64,000 nucleotides of DNA from JANQTF01 sp041741415. GTDB taxonomy: Bacteria; Bacteroidota; Bacteroidia; J057. The notes beneath the pieces were generated by a model. It was given only the letters and a program-made list of their open reading frames with translations, was not told the DNA's origin and made no database searches. The stretch is from NCBI GenBank assembly GCA_041741415.1, contig JBGSKC010000036.1, positions 62,001 through 126,000 on the forward strand. Reading direction: 5' to 3'. Below, one piece after another: positions 25,537 through 34,527 of the stretch (the first letter of the stretch is position 1; every line of letters begins with the position of its first letter). The translations under genes and the position numbers were made by a program.

Positions 25537-27909
25537 ATGACTAAACTACTAAAAAAGAGCGTCGTCAGGATGTTTCTGGTATTGTGGATCGTGGTCGAAA
25601 ACATGGGGTTTGCCCCTTGTTTCGGCCAGGTTGCCACCATCCGCGGGTATGTGCGGGAGCTTGGCTCCAACGAGCCCATCTCCGGCGCGACCCTTACGCT
25701 CGAAGCCACCCGGCGCAGAATTCAAACCAACTCGGTAGGCTATTTCAGCTTCAGCGCTCTGCCAGGCCAGGTCCAACGCTTGCGGATAACGGCAGTGGCC
25801 TATGCGCCTTCCCAAATCGAAGTGCTGCCCGACACGCTCGACGGGTTCCTCACCATTACCCTCGCCCCCAACACCCTCGACTCTGTTGACATTGAGGGCA
25901 GCCGCATCCCACCTGCCAGCCTGGGCAGGGTCGTGGTGCCCATCGCCGATCTCAAGCGCATTCCCGCCATCCTGGGGGAGGTAGATATTATCAAAGCCCT
26001 TGACCTGATTCCCGGATTTAATCTCGGGGTGGAAGGAGGCTCCGGCCTGTTTGTGCGGGGCGGCAGCCCCGACCAAAACCTGATTCTGCTCGACGGCATT
26101 CCCGTTTACAATGCCGCGCACCTGTTTGGCTTTTTGTCCATCTTCCACCCCGATGTGGTGCAGTCGCTCGAAGCCTACAAAGCGGCCTTCCCCGCAAAAT
26201 ATGGCGGCAGACTTTCCTCTGTGATCGACATCAAAACCAAAGAAGGGAGTACCGAAAAGCGGCAGGGAAATGCTGCCATCGGGCTGCTGTCTTCGCGCAT
26301 CTTCTGGGAAGGCCCCATCGGGGGCAGCAAAAAAACGACCTTTATCCTGGGTGCCCGGGCCTCCTACCTGGGGCTGCTCACCCTGCCCCTTTACTTCGCC
26401 TATCAGGGGGGCTCCGCCGATTTCTATGCCCAATACTGGCTCGCTGACGGCAATGCCCGGATTCAGCACCGGTTCAGCAATGGCGGCCAACTCAGCCTGA
26501 GCCTCTATGCCGGGCAGGACATCCTGGCAACGGCCACGAGCGACATACCGGGGGAAGCTTTTTCTCAATCGCTGCAATGGGGAAATTACACGGCTTCTCT
26601 CCAGTACCGGCAGCCGCTGGGCAAAAAATTCTTCTGGAACTCCCTGCTGGCGGGCTCGCGATACCGGTATGGCCTTTCCACCAAAGGGGAGCTTACCCTT
26701 GCCAACGACTCCCTCTTCACGACGGAGCAGTTTCTGGCCTCCGGGATCCGTGACCTTACCTGGAAAAACGAGCTGAGCTGGTATGCAGGGCCGGGCCACA
26801 CCTTCAGCGCCGGAGCGGAACTGAGCAGTTGGCTGGTCACACCGGGGCTTGTGAGGAACGAAAACTCCATCAACGGCATCCTGAAGGAGGTGGAGAAAAA
26901 AGTGCCTGCACAGTCGGCGGCGGGTTTCGTAGAATGGAACGGAGAACTTTCGTCAAGGCTCTCGGTGCAGGTGGGATTGCGGGCGAGTGCTTTTCGGAGC
27001 GATACCTTGCTGGGCCCCTACTGGGAGCCGCGTGCGCGGCTGGCCTACCGCGTCAACGACCGCTGGAGCGTTCAGGCTTCTGCCAGCGTGATGCGGCAGT
27101 TTCTGCAACTGGTTTCGACAAATGGCATTGGCCTGCCCAACGACGTGTACATTCCTGCCTCGGCGCAGTTTCTGCCCTCGGTATCGCGCGGGGTGTCGGC
27201 GGGGGTGTTTCACGCCCTGCCCCGGTTCGATGCTGAGATCAGCGTGGAAGCTTACGCGAAGCAGTTTGACAACCTGCTCGATTTTCAGCTGGGCACCAAC
27301 CTGCTCGAAAACATCGAAAACCTGGAGGGCTCTGTGCTGCGCGGCGGGATTGGCAGGGCCTACGGCCTGGAGTTGTTTGCCAGCAAATCAGTAGGGCGCT
27401 GGAAAGGCTGGCTGGGCTACACCCTGGCCTGGAGTGAGCAGCAGTTTGAGGGGGTCAACGGCGGGAACTGGTTTCCTGCCCGCTTCGACAGGCGGCACGA
27501 CCTCAGTCTCACCGGGTCGTACGACATCAACAAACGATTTTCAGTGAGCGGCTCATTTGTGTTTCAAAGCGGCAGTCCTGTGTCGTTTCCGGTCGCTCTG
27601 ATCCCTTATGTAAATCCAGGCTTTGACGAACCCACCCTGACAGCAGTGTATGGCCTTCGGAGCAACGCCCGGATGCCCAATTACCACCGGATGGATCTGG
27701 GCTTCCAATATCGGCCTTACGGGAGGGAGAATAGGACCTGGTCGTTCGGCGCCTACAACGTTTATAACCAGCAGAACCCCTTTTACCTTCGGGTGCGGCC
27801 CGTTCAGCAGGGATTTATTTCCGGGAATCCTATTCCGCCGGAGTACCGGGTCGAGCAAACCTCCTTCATTCCTTTTTTACCCTATCTTTCATACGAATGG
27901 AAATTTTGA
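25537..27909 (+). CDS. TonB-dependent receptor of the DUF4249-linked type
   Basis: A 790-residue outer-membrane receptor. ATG 25537 is preferred; a GTG at 25510 overlaps the preceding stop and adds nine residues. The signal peptide ends near CFGQ. Residues about 33-120 form a carboxypeptidase-regulatory-like domain (IRGYVRELGSNEPISGATLTL), followed by a plug domain (LFVRGGSPDQNLILLDGIPV, AAFPAKYGGRLSSVIDIKTK) and a barrel ending LSYEWKF. This receptor class, paired with a DUF4249 lipoprotein, is widespread in Bacteroidota; the substrate is not known. The stop overlaps the start of the DUF4249 gene by 13 bp, so translation is coupled. Confidence 0.92.
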   Translation: MTKLLKKSVVRMFLVLWIVVENMGFAPCFGQVATIRGYVRELGSNEPISGATLTLEATRRRIQTNSVGYFSFSALPGQVQRLRITAVAYAPSQIEVLPDTLDGFLTITLAPNTLDSVDIEGSRIPPASLGRVVVPIADLKRIPAILGEVDIIKALDLIPGFNLGVEGGSGLFVRGGSPDQNLILLDGIPVYNAAHLFGFLSIFHPDVVQSLEAYKAAFPAKYGGRLSSVIDIKTKEGSTEKRQGNAAIGLLSSRIFWEGPIGGSKKTTFILGARASYLGLLTLPLYFAYQGGSADFYAQYWLADGNARIQHRFSNGGQLSLSLYAGQDILATATSDIPGEAFSQSLQWGNYTASLQYRQPLGKKFFWNSLLAGSRYRYGLSTKGELTLANDSLFTTEQFLASGIRDLTWKNELSWYAGPGHTFSAGAELSSWLVTPGLVRNENSINGILKEVEKKVPAQSAAGFVEWNGELSSRLSVQVGLRASAFRSDTLLGPYWEPRARLAYRVNDRWSVQASASVMRQFLQLVSTNGIGLPNDVYIPASAQFLPSVSRGVSAGVFHALPRFDAEISVEAYAKQFDNLLDFQLGTNLLENIENLEGSVLRGGIGRAYGLELFASKSVGRWKGWLGYTLAWSEQQFEGVNGGNWFPARFDRRHDLSLTGSYDINKRFSVSGSFVFQSGSPVSFPVALIPYVNPGFDEPTLTAVYGLRSNARMPNYHRMDLGFQYRPYGRENRTWSFGAYNVYNQQNPFYLRVRPVQQGFISGNPIPPEYRVEQTSFIPFLPYLSYEWKF

Positions 27910-28814
27910 GGAGGATCATTTGTGTAAACACCCGGCTCCTGCAGAAGAGGCTGCTTCATGCTGGTTTCCTGGCGGCTTTACTGGCCCTGTCAGGGCTGGG
28001 TTCGGGCTGCCAGAAATTCATTGACCTGAATGTGAAGCAAGAGCCTGAGCAATGGATCCTGTACGGCACGCTGCGGCCTGAAGAAATCCTCCGGGTGGAG
28101 CTATACAGAACCCTTCCTGTGATCGGGGTGGTATCGGACTCATTCTGGGTGTCGGATGCCTCGGTGTGGCTGAAAACAGAAGGTGCCGACAGTGTGAAAC
28201 TGGAGGAGGTGGGTCGGGGAATTTATGAAACTGCGGCTCCCGTTACGACTGGCAACGCATATGCCCTGGTTGCCTATCACCTCCGGCTACCGGCCCTTTC
28301 GACCAAATACCTGTTTTTGCCACCGGCACCGGAGCTGAGCTATACCCTCCGCGATTCTGTTTCACAAGTATCGGCCAACCGGTACAAAAGCCTGCTGACC
28401 CTTACTTTCCCCGATACCCTCCCATCTGATGTTGTCTACCTAAATGCTCAGGTGGAGGCCAACCAGGATATTTTCCCTGTCCAGGAAAATGTTTTTGACA
28501 CTGCACCGCTTTCGGCTTCCTGCTACAGTGCCGGCAGGGCGATTTATGTGGACATGGCCTGCACAGGCTCCAGAACCCTGGTTCTGGACCTGCCGGAATA
28601 TGAGAACAACTCCGGAGTTACCCTGCCAATTGAGGCGTTTGTGATCGAATGTGGGATTTCGTCTTCCAGCGAGCTTGATTTTTTCAGCGCACTCTACCAG
28701 GAAGAAGGGTTTGAGCTGGGGATTTCAGATCCCATACGCTTACCGCAGGGCATCACAAACGGATATGGATTCTGGTCGGTGGCGTCGGGGAGGGTGTTGA
28801 GGATTGAGAGGTAG
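27897..28814 (+). CDS. DUF4249 family lipoprotein
   Basis: A 305-residue lipoprotein with a long N-region and lipobox (GLGSGC, Cys at about 38). The mature start KFIDLNV and the following strand pattern (WILYGTLRPEEILRVELYRTLPVIG, DASVWLKTEGADSVKLEEV, GRGIYET) are typical of DUF4249. The family is always found behind TonB receptors of the preceding type and probably works as a surface-exposed or periplasmic ligand-handling partner. The gene overlaps the receptor stop by 13 bp. C-terminal sequence GYGFWSVASGRVLRIER is the usual family ending. Confidence 0.88.
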   Translation: MEILRRIICVNTRLLQKRLLHAGFLAALLALSGLGSGCQKFIDLNVKQEPEQWILYGTLRPEEILRVELYRTLPVIGVVSDSFWVSDASVWLKTEGADSVKLEEVGRGIYETAAPVTTGNAYALVAYHLRLPALSTKYLFLPPAPELSYTLRDSVSQVSANRYKSLLTLTFPDTLPSDVVYLNAQVEANQDIFPVQENVFDTAPLSASCYSAGRAIYVDMACTGSRTLVLDLPEYENNSGVTLPIEAFVIECGISSSSELDFFSALYQEEGFELGISDPIRLPQGITNGYGFWSVASGRVLRIER

Positions 28815-28870
28815 CAAATCCCCCGTTTGCCAAAGCCCCGCATTTCGCTAGCTTTACCGCTTGCTATATA

Positions 28871-30931
28871 ATGCTCCCACTTATGCCGCCCATTGCCCCA
28901 CGACTCCCCCACGCCATCACAACCCACGGCGTTACCCGCCAGGATCCCTATTTCTGGATGAATGACCGCGAAAACCCCGACGTTATTGCCTACCTCAACC
29001 AGGAAAACGCTTACCTCGAAGAACAAATCCGCCACCTCGCCCCCCTGCGTGCCACGCTTTTCGAAGAAATGAAAAGCCGCATGAAGCCCCGCGAAGAAAG
29101 TGCCCCTCTCTTTGTGGATGGCTGGTTCTACTACGCACGCTATGAAGAAGGCAAAGAATATCCCATTCACGCCAGGAAATGGCAATCCCTGGATGCATCC
29201 GAAGACATCCTCCTCGACGTCAACCTCCTCGCCGAAGGCCACGCCTACTGCGCCGTGATGGGCTCCAAAGTGAGCGCCGACCACCGCTACCTCGCCTATG
29301 CCGTCGATTTTCAGGGCCGCCGCATCTGTGATCTCTATATCCTCGACCTCCACACCCGCCAGCTCCTGCCAGAGGTGATCAACGGGGTCACAGGCAACCT
29401 CACCTGGGCCATGGACCACCAGACCCTGTTCTACACCACCATGGACCTTGACACCCTCCGCGCCAACCGCATCTTCAGGCACAGCCTCGGGCAGGAGCAG
29501 GAGCAGGATGAGCTGGTGTTTGAGGAAACCGACGAAACCTTCCATTGCGGCATCGGGCGAAGCTCTTCCAAGAAATTTCTCATCATTCAATCCTCCTCCA
29601 CCCTCACCGATGAAGCCTGGATCCTGGATGCCTATCAGCCCCACGGCGAATTCCGCGTGTTTCGCGCGCGCGAGCGCGGCCACGAGTACTCCATCGACCA
29701 TTTCGACGGCCTCTTTTACATTCTCTCCAACGAACACGCAGTCAACTTCCAGCTCCTCACCTGCCCCGACGCTGCCATTGAGCCAGCCAACTGGGCCATC
29801 AGGGTGCTGCATCGCGAGGATACCCTGCTCGAAGGCTTCGAGCTCTTTGAACAGGAACTCGTGATCGACGAACGCCGCAACGGCCTTTCGCAGATCCGCA
29901 TCCTCTCCCGCACGGGCGGGCAGCGCGACGAATACCTCGTTTTCAACGACCCCACCTACACCTGCGGCCTCGACCATCACCCCGACCCGATGCGGCCCGT
30001 GCTGCGGTATCACTACCAGTCGCTCACCACGCCGGCCACCATTTTTGAGCGTGACCTGCGCACCGGCGAGGAAAAGATCGTGTGGCAAAAGGAAGTGCTC
30101 GGCGGCTTCCAGCATGGCGACTACCGCTCCGAAAGAATTTTCGCCACCGCGCCCGACGGCACCCAGGTGCCTGTTTCCATGGTGTATCACCGCGATACCC
30201 CGCTCAACGGCAGTGCGCCGCTTTTGATCTACGGCTACGGCTCCTACGGCATGAGCATGGATCCCTACTTTAGCCTGTCGAGGCTGAGCCTGCTGAACAG
30301 GGGCTTCATTTTTGCCATTGCCCACATCCGCGGCGGCTCCGACATGGGCAGAACCTGGTATGAGCAGGGCAGGCAAATGCAGAAGTGGAACACCTTCACC
30401 GATTTCATCGCCTGCGCGGAAACTGTTATCCAGGCGGGTTATACCGCCGCCGCCCGGCTTTGCTGCATGGGCGGCAGCGCCGGTGGCCTGCTCCTCGGGG
30501 CGGTGCTCAACACCCGGCCCGACCTCTTTGCTGCCGCAGTGGCCCAGGTGCCCTTCGTGGATGTGGTCACGACGATGCTCGACGACACCATTCCGCTTAC
30601 AACCGGCGAATACGACGAATGGGGCAATCCCAACGAGAAGGAAGCCTTCGACTACATGCTTTCCTATTCGCCCTACGACCAGGTGAAGGAACAGCCCTAC
30701 CCTGCCCTGCTGGTAACTTCGGGGTTACACGATTCGCAGGTGCAATTTTGGGAGCCAACGAAATGGGTGGCACGCCTGCGCGACATGCAGCAGGGCGATA
30801 TGCCCATCCTGCTGTTTACCAACATGGAAGCCGGGCACGGCGGCGCTTCCGGCCGCTTTGAGTCGCTCAAGGAAGTCGCGCTGGAGTATGCCTTCCTGCT
30901 CGACAGGGTAGGAAAAGCGGGAGGGAACTGA
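28871..30931 (+). CDS. ptrB: Oligopeptidase B (prolyl oligopeptidase family S9A)
   Basis: A 686-residue cytoplasmic serine peptidase, the usual family length. The N-terminal part is a seven-bladed beta-propeller; the C-terminal alpha/beta-hydrolase domain carries the catalytic triad Ser536 (GGSAGG), Asp621 (SGLHDSQV) and His656 (EAGHGG). The motif YGYGSYG (about residues 454-460) and RGGSDMGRTWYEQGR are typical of oligopeptidase B, which cleaves after Arg/Lys in short peptides. No signal peptide is seen. The start could be Met1 or Met5. It has its own 56-bp upstream gap after DUF4249 and a terminator at 30954. The reverse strand carries a long open frame that is only a shadow of this GC-rich gene. 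Confidence 0.94.
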   Translation: MLPLMPPIAPRLPHAITTHGVTRQDPYFWMNDRENPDVIAYLNQENAYLEEQIRHLAPLRATLFEEMKSRMKPREESAPLFVDGWFYYARYEEGKEYPIHARKWQSLDASEDILLDVNLLAEGHAYCAVMGSKVSADHRYLAYAVDFQGRRICDLYILDLHTRQLLPEVINGVTGNLTWAMDHQTLFYTTMDLDTLRANRIFRHSLGQEQEQDELVFEETDETFHCGIGRSSSKKFLIIQSSSTLTDEAWILDAYQPHGEFRVFRARERGHEYSIDHFDGLFYILSNEHAVNFQLLTCPDAAIEPANWAIRVLHREDTLLEGFELFEQELVIDERRNGLSQIRILSRTGGQRDEYLVFNDPTYTCGLDHHPDPMRPVLRYHYQSLTTPATIFERDLRTGEEKIVWQKEVLGGFQHGDYRSERIFATAPDGTQVPVSMVYHRDTPLNGSAPLLIYGYGSYGMSMDPYFSLSRLSLLNRGFIFAIAHIRGGSDMGRTWYEQGRQMQKWNTFTDFIACAETVIQAGYTAAARLCCMGGSAGGLLLGAVLNTRPDLFAAAVAQVPFVDVVTTMLDDTIPLTTGEYDEWGNPNEKEAFDYMLSYSPYDQVKEQPYPALLVTSGLHDSQVQFWEPTKWVARLRDMQQGDMPILLFTNMEAGHGGASGRFESLKEVALEYAFLLDRVGKAGGN

Positions 30932-30953
30932 CGGGACCGGGCGTTCTCTGATG

Positions 30954-30993
30954 ACAGCGTTCCCAGTGGATAGCCGGGAACGCTGTTTCTGTT
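30954..30993 (+). terminator. Intrinsic terminator between convergent genes
   Basis: Stem ACAGCGTTCCC/GGGAACGCTGT (11 bp) is followed by TTCTGTTT. It sits between ptrB (+) and the serine hydrolase gene (-), so it may serve both. Confidence 0.7.
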
Positions 30994-30995
30994 TG

Positions 30996-32213
30996 CTAAA
31001 ATGCCGCCTCCTCCATGCGTTCCAGCAGGCAGGGCTCCGGGCCGCTGCGCAGGAACATGGCCTCGTACAAACTGCGGCTCACGGCCCCTCCGAAATTGCT
31101 GAACACGACCAGGATGCCCTGCTGCTTCGGGTAGTAGCCCATGTAGGCCGAAGAGCCAATGGTTTGCCCCTCGTGGCTGATGCTCACCACCTCCGGGTCG
31201 TCTGCCAGCAGAAAAGCTCCCAGCAAGGCCCGCTCATTTGCCGTGAAACTCACCAGGTTGGCGTCATTGTTCAGCATGAGGTCCAGGCTTTCGGGGGTGA
31301 GCAGGGCCTTTTCGATGAATAATTTCCTCAAAAACAAATACCCGTCGTGAACCGTGAACTTAAAGCCGTCATGACCGGTGTTGCTTTCGTTGAATATCCG
31401 CTCCTCCTCCGACACGTTCCGCAGCACATTTTCGTCATACAAATCGGCATAGGAATTCACCAGCACTGTGCGGTTTTTGTAGCCTGCCTCGTTGCGGTAA
31501 AAGGTGTTTGACAGGCCGAGCGGTTCAATCACCAGTTCGCTCATGGCCCGGGCATGGTCACCGTAAATGCTGTCGATGATCATGGCCAGCAGCAGGTAAT
31601 TGCCATCGGAATAATTGAACTCCTCCCCCACCCTGTTCAGCGGATCGAGGCCATAGACGTTGGAGAGATAGGATTCGGCAGAAATGGGCTGCTTAAAGTC
31701 GTTGATGTAGCTCGTCAGAAAGGAGACCCGCGCGGTTGGGTTGGGGATGCCTGAGCTGTGGTTGAGCAGGTGCCGGATGGTGGCCGTGCGCCCGTTGGGC
31801 AGTTTTTCGATCAGGTCATCAGGAAGGTAACGGCTAATGTTGTCGTCGATGGAAAGCATCCCCTGCTCCTGCATTTCCAGGGTCAGCACGGCGTGGTACA
31901 TTTTGGCCACACTCGCCGACATGAACAGGTGGCAGGGAGCCATGGGCAGATTGTTTTCCACCTGACTAAATCCGGCGGCTCCCATCCACACCCCATGTTC
32001 CGGGGTGAATACCAGGGCTGCGATGCCGGGAAGCCCTTTTTCGCGGGTAAACTCCGTCAATATCTCCTGAAAAACAGCGGCTTCCGGGTGGCTGGCGCTG
32101 CTGTCTGCTGCTATCGGGTCGCAAGTGGCAACCGGGAACACATAATCCTGCGGAGTGCAATTGGAGGAGGCGAAGGCAAGGAGGATCGCCATCCGGAGCG
32201 GGGAAAGTTTCAT
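30996..32213 (-). CDS. Lipoprotein serine hydrolase (class C beta-lactamase fold)
   Basis: A 405-residue lipoprotein (ASSNC, Cys19). The beta-lactamase/transpeptidase-like domain has Ser101-x-x-Lys104 (SASVAKMY), a Tyr201-Ser-Asp variant of the YxN motif (NYSDGNY), and a His347-Glu-Gly motif (SHEGQTIG) in place of KTG. These are the three active-site elements of the serine hydrolase (CubicO/esterase, D-aminopeptidase) group, which hydrolyses esters or D-amino-acid peptides rather than being a resistance enzyme. The gene is last of four in a tightly packed operon (34461 to 30996) and its ATG overlaps the preceding stop (ATGA). Confidence 0.88.
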   Translation of the reverse strand: MKLSPLRMAILLAFASSNCTPQDYVFPVATCDPIAADSSASHPEAAVFQEILTEFTREKGLPGIAALVFTPEHGVWMGAAGFSQVENNLPMAPCHLFMSASVAKMYHAVLTLEMQEQGMLSIDDNISRYLPDDLIEKLPNGRTATIRHLLNHSSGIPNPTARVSFLTSYINDFKQPISAESYLSNVYGLDPLNRVGEEFNYSDGNYLLLAMIIDSIYGDHARAMSELVIEPLGLSNTFYRNEAGYKNRTVLVNSYADLYDENVLRNVSEEERIFNESNTGHDGFKFTVHDGYLFLRKLFIEKALLTPESLDLMLNNDANLVSFTANERALLGAFLLADDPEVVSISHEGQTIGSSAYMGYYPKQQGILVVFSNFGGAVSRSLYEAMFLRSGPEPCLLERMEEAAF

Positions 32214-32794
32214 TTGGAAGGAAGGTGAATTCTGGCTCCCGCCTGAAAGCCAGGGTGAGGAATAAAGGGAATCACACCGGAAAACGGGCTTTGGAGGGCA
32301 AGTTGGTAGCTGGCAAACAGCTCAAGAGGCAGGGTCGTTTTGGCTGAAAAATCGTAGCCAAGGCTCAGCCGGAGGGCTGGCAGCAGGCTGCCCCGGCCAG
32401 GGTCGCGAACCTTTTCGTAACTGCCGCCGCTAGTTGGGGCGTAGCGCTGGTATTGGTCGAAGCTGCGGAGGTACCCAATCGTGAAATCAGCGCCCTTCAC
32501 AAATCCACCCGGACCAGAATGCTGAACCTGAATGCCTGTCGAAATCCCGACCGCCCGGTACAAATGCCGATGGCTGATGTACAGCAGCCGAACAGGCAGA
32601 TGCCATCGGCTCTTCCCTTTTTCCCTCAGGGCGAAGCCGTATTCAACGGCCAGCCCCGGATTCCATGAGCCGGGAAACAGCTTCAGAGAAAAACTGTGGT
32701 TATAGGCCGTCAGGGACACATAAGGCCGCTTCTGCTGGGCATTTGCCGCGCCAGTCACCATCAACAGCAGGATCAGGAGAAGTGTTCTTTTCAT
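32210..32794 (-). CDS. Small outer-membrane barrel-like protein
   Basis: A 194-residue protein with a signal peptide (MKRTLLLILLLMVTGAANAQ) and a beta-rich mature part with alternating aromatic strands (PYVSLTAYNHSFSLKLF, LAVEYGFALREKGKSRWHLP, DFTIGYLRSFDQYQ, LRLSLGYDF) ending GFQAGARIHLPSK. It belongs to the general class of small secreted or outer-membrane barrels. Its spacing pattern recalls the product of 33832-34461, and the two may be old paralogues. It sits 6 bp behind the lipoprotein hydrolase gene and overlaps the start of the next by 4 bp, so it is in the operon. Confidence 0.75.
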   Translation of the reverse strand: MKRTLLLILLLMVTGAANAQQKRPYVSLTAYNHSFSLKLFPGSWNPGLAVEYGFALREKGKSRWHLPVRLLYISHRHLYRAVGISTGIQVQHSGPGGFVKGADFTIGYLRSFDQYQRYAPTSGGSYEKVRDPGRGSLLPALRLSLGYDFSAKTTLPLELFASYQLALQSPFSGVIPFIPHPGFQAGARIHLPSK

Positions 32795-32800
32795 GATCCG

Positions 32801-33835
32801 CTATTTATTTTCGTCGATGAACTGAATGAAAGCGTCCACATAGGCTTCCTGTTCTTCGAGGTTATGGCCGCTCATGAGGAAGAGTTTGCGCTCCTTTACT
32901 GCAGACTGCACCTTGTTGATCAGGTCAATGGCTAGTCCCTCCGGCACCACAAAATCGTATCTGCCTGAGAGGGCCAGAACCGGCCTGGTGACGCGGAAAA
33001 GCCGGGATGAAAACTCCACTTCCAGCACGCTGTTATTCAGGTTGGCATTGGCCGGGTTCAGGAGGTTCAGGAAAGCCTGGGTATAGGGGATTTTTTCTGA
33101 AATCAGGTTTTGGCGAATGATTTCATCCTCGTTGAAGGGGGTAAATCCTTCGATGAGCTCCAAAGCCTCCCAGGCATAAAAATTGAGCTGTGCCGACATC
33201 TCCACGGTCACTGCCCCCGGATTAGCCAGGCAGTAGTCCACGATTTCCTGCCATTGTGCCACATTTTTTCCCAACCCAATCTGCTCCGTGCCAAATTCAA
33301 GGAGCATAGCGCGTACCAGACTGTCGTTGAGGGCCCAGTTGTGCGTCGCATTGGCCGAAATCCAGCCGCTCACCAGCTCCTGGTTGTCACCTTCGGTCAT
33401 GAACTGCGCGCAAACCATTCCGCCCCAGCTCTGCCCCATCAAAAAGACCTGCAAATCTTGCCCATACTTATGCCGCAGCGTCAGGATCACCCTTTTGAGG
33501 TCTTCACCATACTGCGCCATGACCACAGAGCCTTTGTTGCTGCCACCCTGCGAGGCACCCGCCACCCGCTGGTCCCAATAGGCCACTGCGTACTTCTCCT
33601 CCAGGCGGTCGGCTGCCGCCGGGGTGCGGTAAAAATAGGAGGCTCCTCCCGGCCCGCCGTGCACCACCAGCATCACCACCTTGCTGGCGAGGTTTCCCCG
33701 GAGGTTGACCCGCATAGAGGCTCCCTCGCTTTGCACATAAATCGTTTCATTGGCATTGACAATCAGGTCATTGCGCTCTGTCTGACAGGCAGAAAAGGCA
33801 TACATCGCCAACAGGACGAACAGGATATTTTTCAT
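32801..33835 (-). CDS. Alpha/beta-hydrolase lipoprotein (proline iminopeptidase-like)
   Basis: A 344-residue lipoprotein (FSAC, Cys17). The alpha/beta-hydrolase fold shows the HGGPGG oxyanion motif (residues 59-64), nucleophile Ser136 in GQSWGG, Asp294 (SGRYDFVV) and His324 (MSGHNLEE). The HGGPG motif and YWDQR segment place it near the proline iminopeptidase / peptidase S33 group, so hydrolysis of short peptides or amides in the periplasm is likely. The start overlaps the stop of the upstream barrel gene (ATGA, 33832-33835). Confidence 0.88.
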   Translation of the reverse strand: MKNILFVLLAMYAFSACQTERNDLIVNANETIYVQSEGASMRVNLRGNLASKVVMLVVHGGPGGASYFYRTPAAADRLEEKYAVAYWDQRVAGASQGGSNKGSVVMAQYGEDLKRVILTLRHKYGQDLQVFLMGQSWGGMVCAQFMTEGDNQELVSGWISANATHNWALNDSLVRAMLLEFGTEQIGLGKNVAQWQEIVDYCLANPGAVTVEMSAQLNFYAWEALELIEGFTPFNEDEIIRQNLISEKIPYTQAFLNLLNPANANLNNSVLEVEFSSRLFRVTRPVLALSGRYDFVVPEGLAIDLINKVQSAVKERKLFLMSGHNLEEQEAYVDAFIQFIDENK

Positions 33836-34461
33836 TTTTTCTTCAGCTTAACAGTGGGAGAAGAGGGAAGCAGGCCAGGCACCATCCAGGAACATCCCAG
33901 CTCAATGGCGGGCCGGAGATAAACAAAGCTGTTGCCCGGAAACATGCCCAGCAGGCTCACCTTGCTGAACACGCTGAGCGGCTTCCCATGCCGGGCCGCG
34001 AAGTGGTAGCCACCGCCACAGGAGACCGAAACAAGGGCATAGGTGTGCCCCGCCAGGGTGCGTTTGCGCACTTCCCCATTTTCCGAAACCGTGTAGGTGG
34101 TGCCACCCAGAAACGTGCGGCTGACTCCTGCACCGGGTGCTGTTTCCACAAACCAGCCGCTACGCCACTGGAAGCGCTTTTGCCGCTCCACCACCAGAAA
34201 CAGATTGTCATGGAACGTGCCGTGGTGATAATATCCGAGGCTGGCAATCAGGGAGCGCTCCTGTTGGAATGTGCCTCCGCTCTCCCGCCGGATCACCCGG
34301 TAGGGGCGTTCAATGCCGATTTTGAAGCCTGGGTAAATGAGGGAACCCAAAGCCGCTACCCGCAGGCTGCTCTGAGGCAGCGGCAGGCCAGGATCTGGTT
34401 GTTGCGACCACAGCCAGGATGGCAGGGCCAGCAGAAAAAAGATCAGGGAAATTGGTTTCAT
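33832..34461 (-). CDS. Small outer-membrane barrel-like protein, first gene of the hydrolase operon
   Basis: A 209-residue protein; the ATG at 34461 begins a signal peptide (MKPISLIFFLLALPSWLWSQ). A longer frame from 34506 adds 15 implausible residues. The mature part is beta-rich (SLRVAALGSLIYPGFKIG, LIASLGYYHHGTFHDNLFL, FVETAPGAGVSRTFLGG) and resembles transport- or adhesion-type small barrels. It is the first gene of the four-gene operon and follows the AraC-type regulator gene by 66 bp on the same strand. The last residues (TVKLKKK) are unusually basic for a barrel C-terminus. Confidence 0.75.
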   Translation of the reverse strand: MKPISLIFFLLALPSWLWSQQPDPGLPLPQSSLRVAALGSLIYPGFKIGIERPYRVIRRESGGTFQQERSLIASLGYYHHGTFHDNLFLVVERQKRFQWRSGWFVETAPGAGVSRTFLGGTTYTVSENGEVRKRTLAGHTYALVSVSCGGGYHFAARHGKPLSVFSKVSLLGMFPGNSFVYLRPAIELGCSWMVPGLLPSSPTVKLKKK

Positions 34462-34527
34462 GCAGGACAAATGAATTGCGTTCAGCGAAGCAAAACTGAG
34501 GCGCAATTCAGGGTCTGCTGTTCCGGT

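Noticed and set aside
28694..30376. Long open frame (about 560 codons) on the minus strand opposite oligopeptidase B
   Set aside because: It lies wholly over ptrB, which has a full catalytic triad. The antisense frame is Gly/Val/Glu-rich without motif or signal, as expected from GC-rich codon shadows.
30996..32213. Beta-lactamase resistance gene
   Set aside because: The fold is shared, but the YSD and HEG motif variants and the operon context point to the esterase/D-peptidase branch, not to an antibiotic-resistance enzyme.
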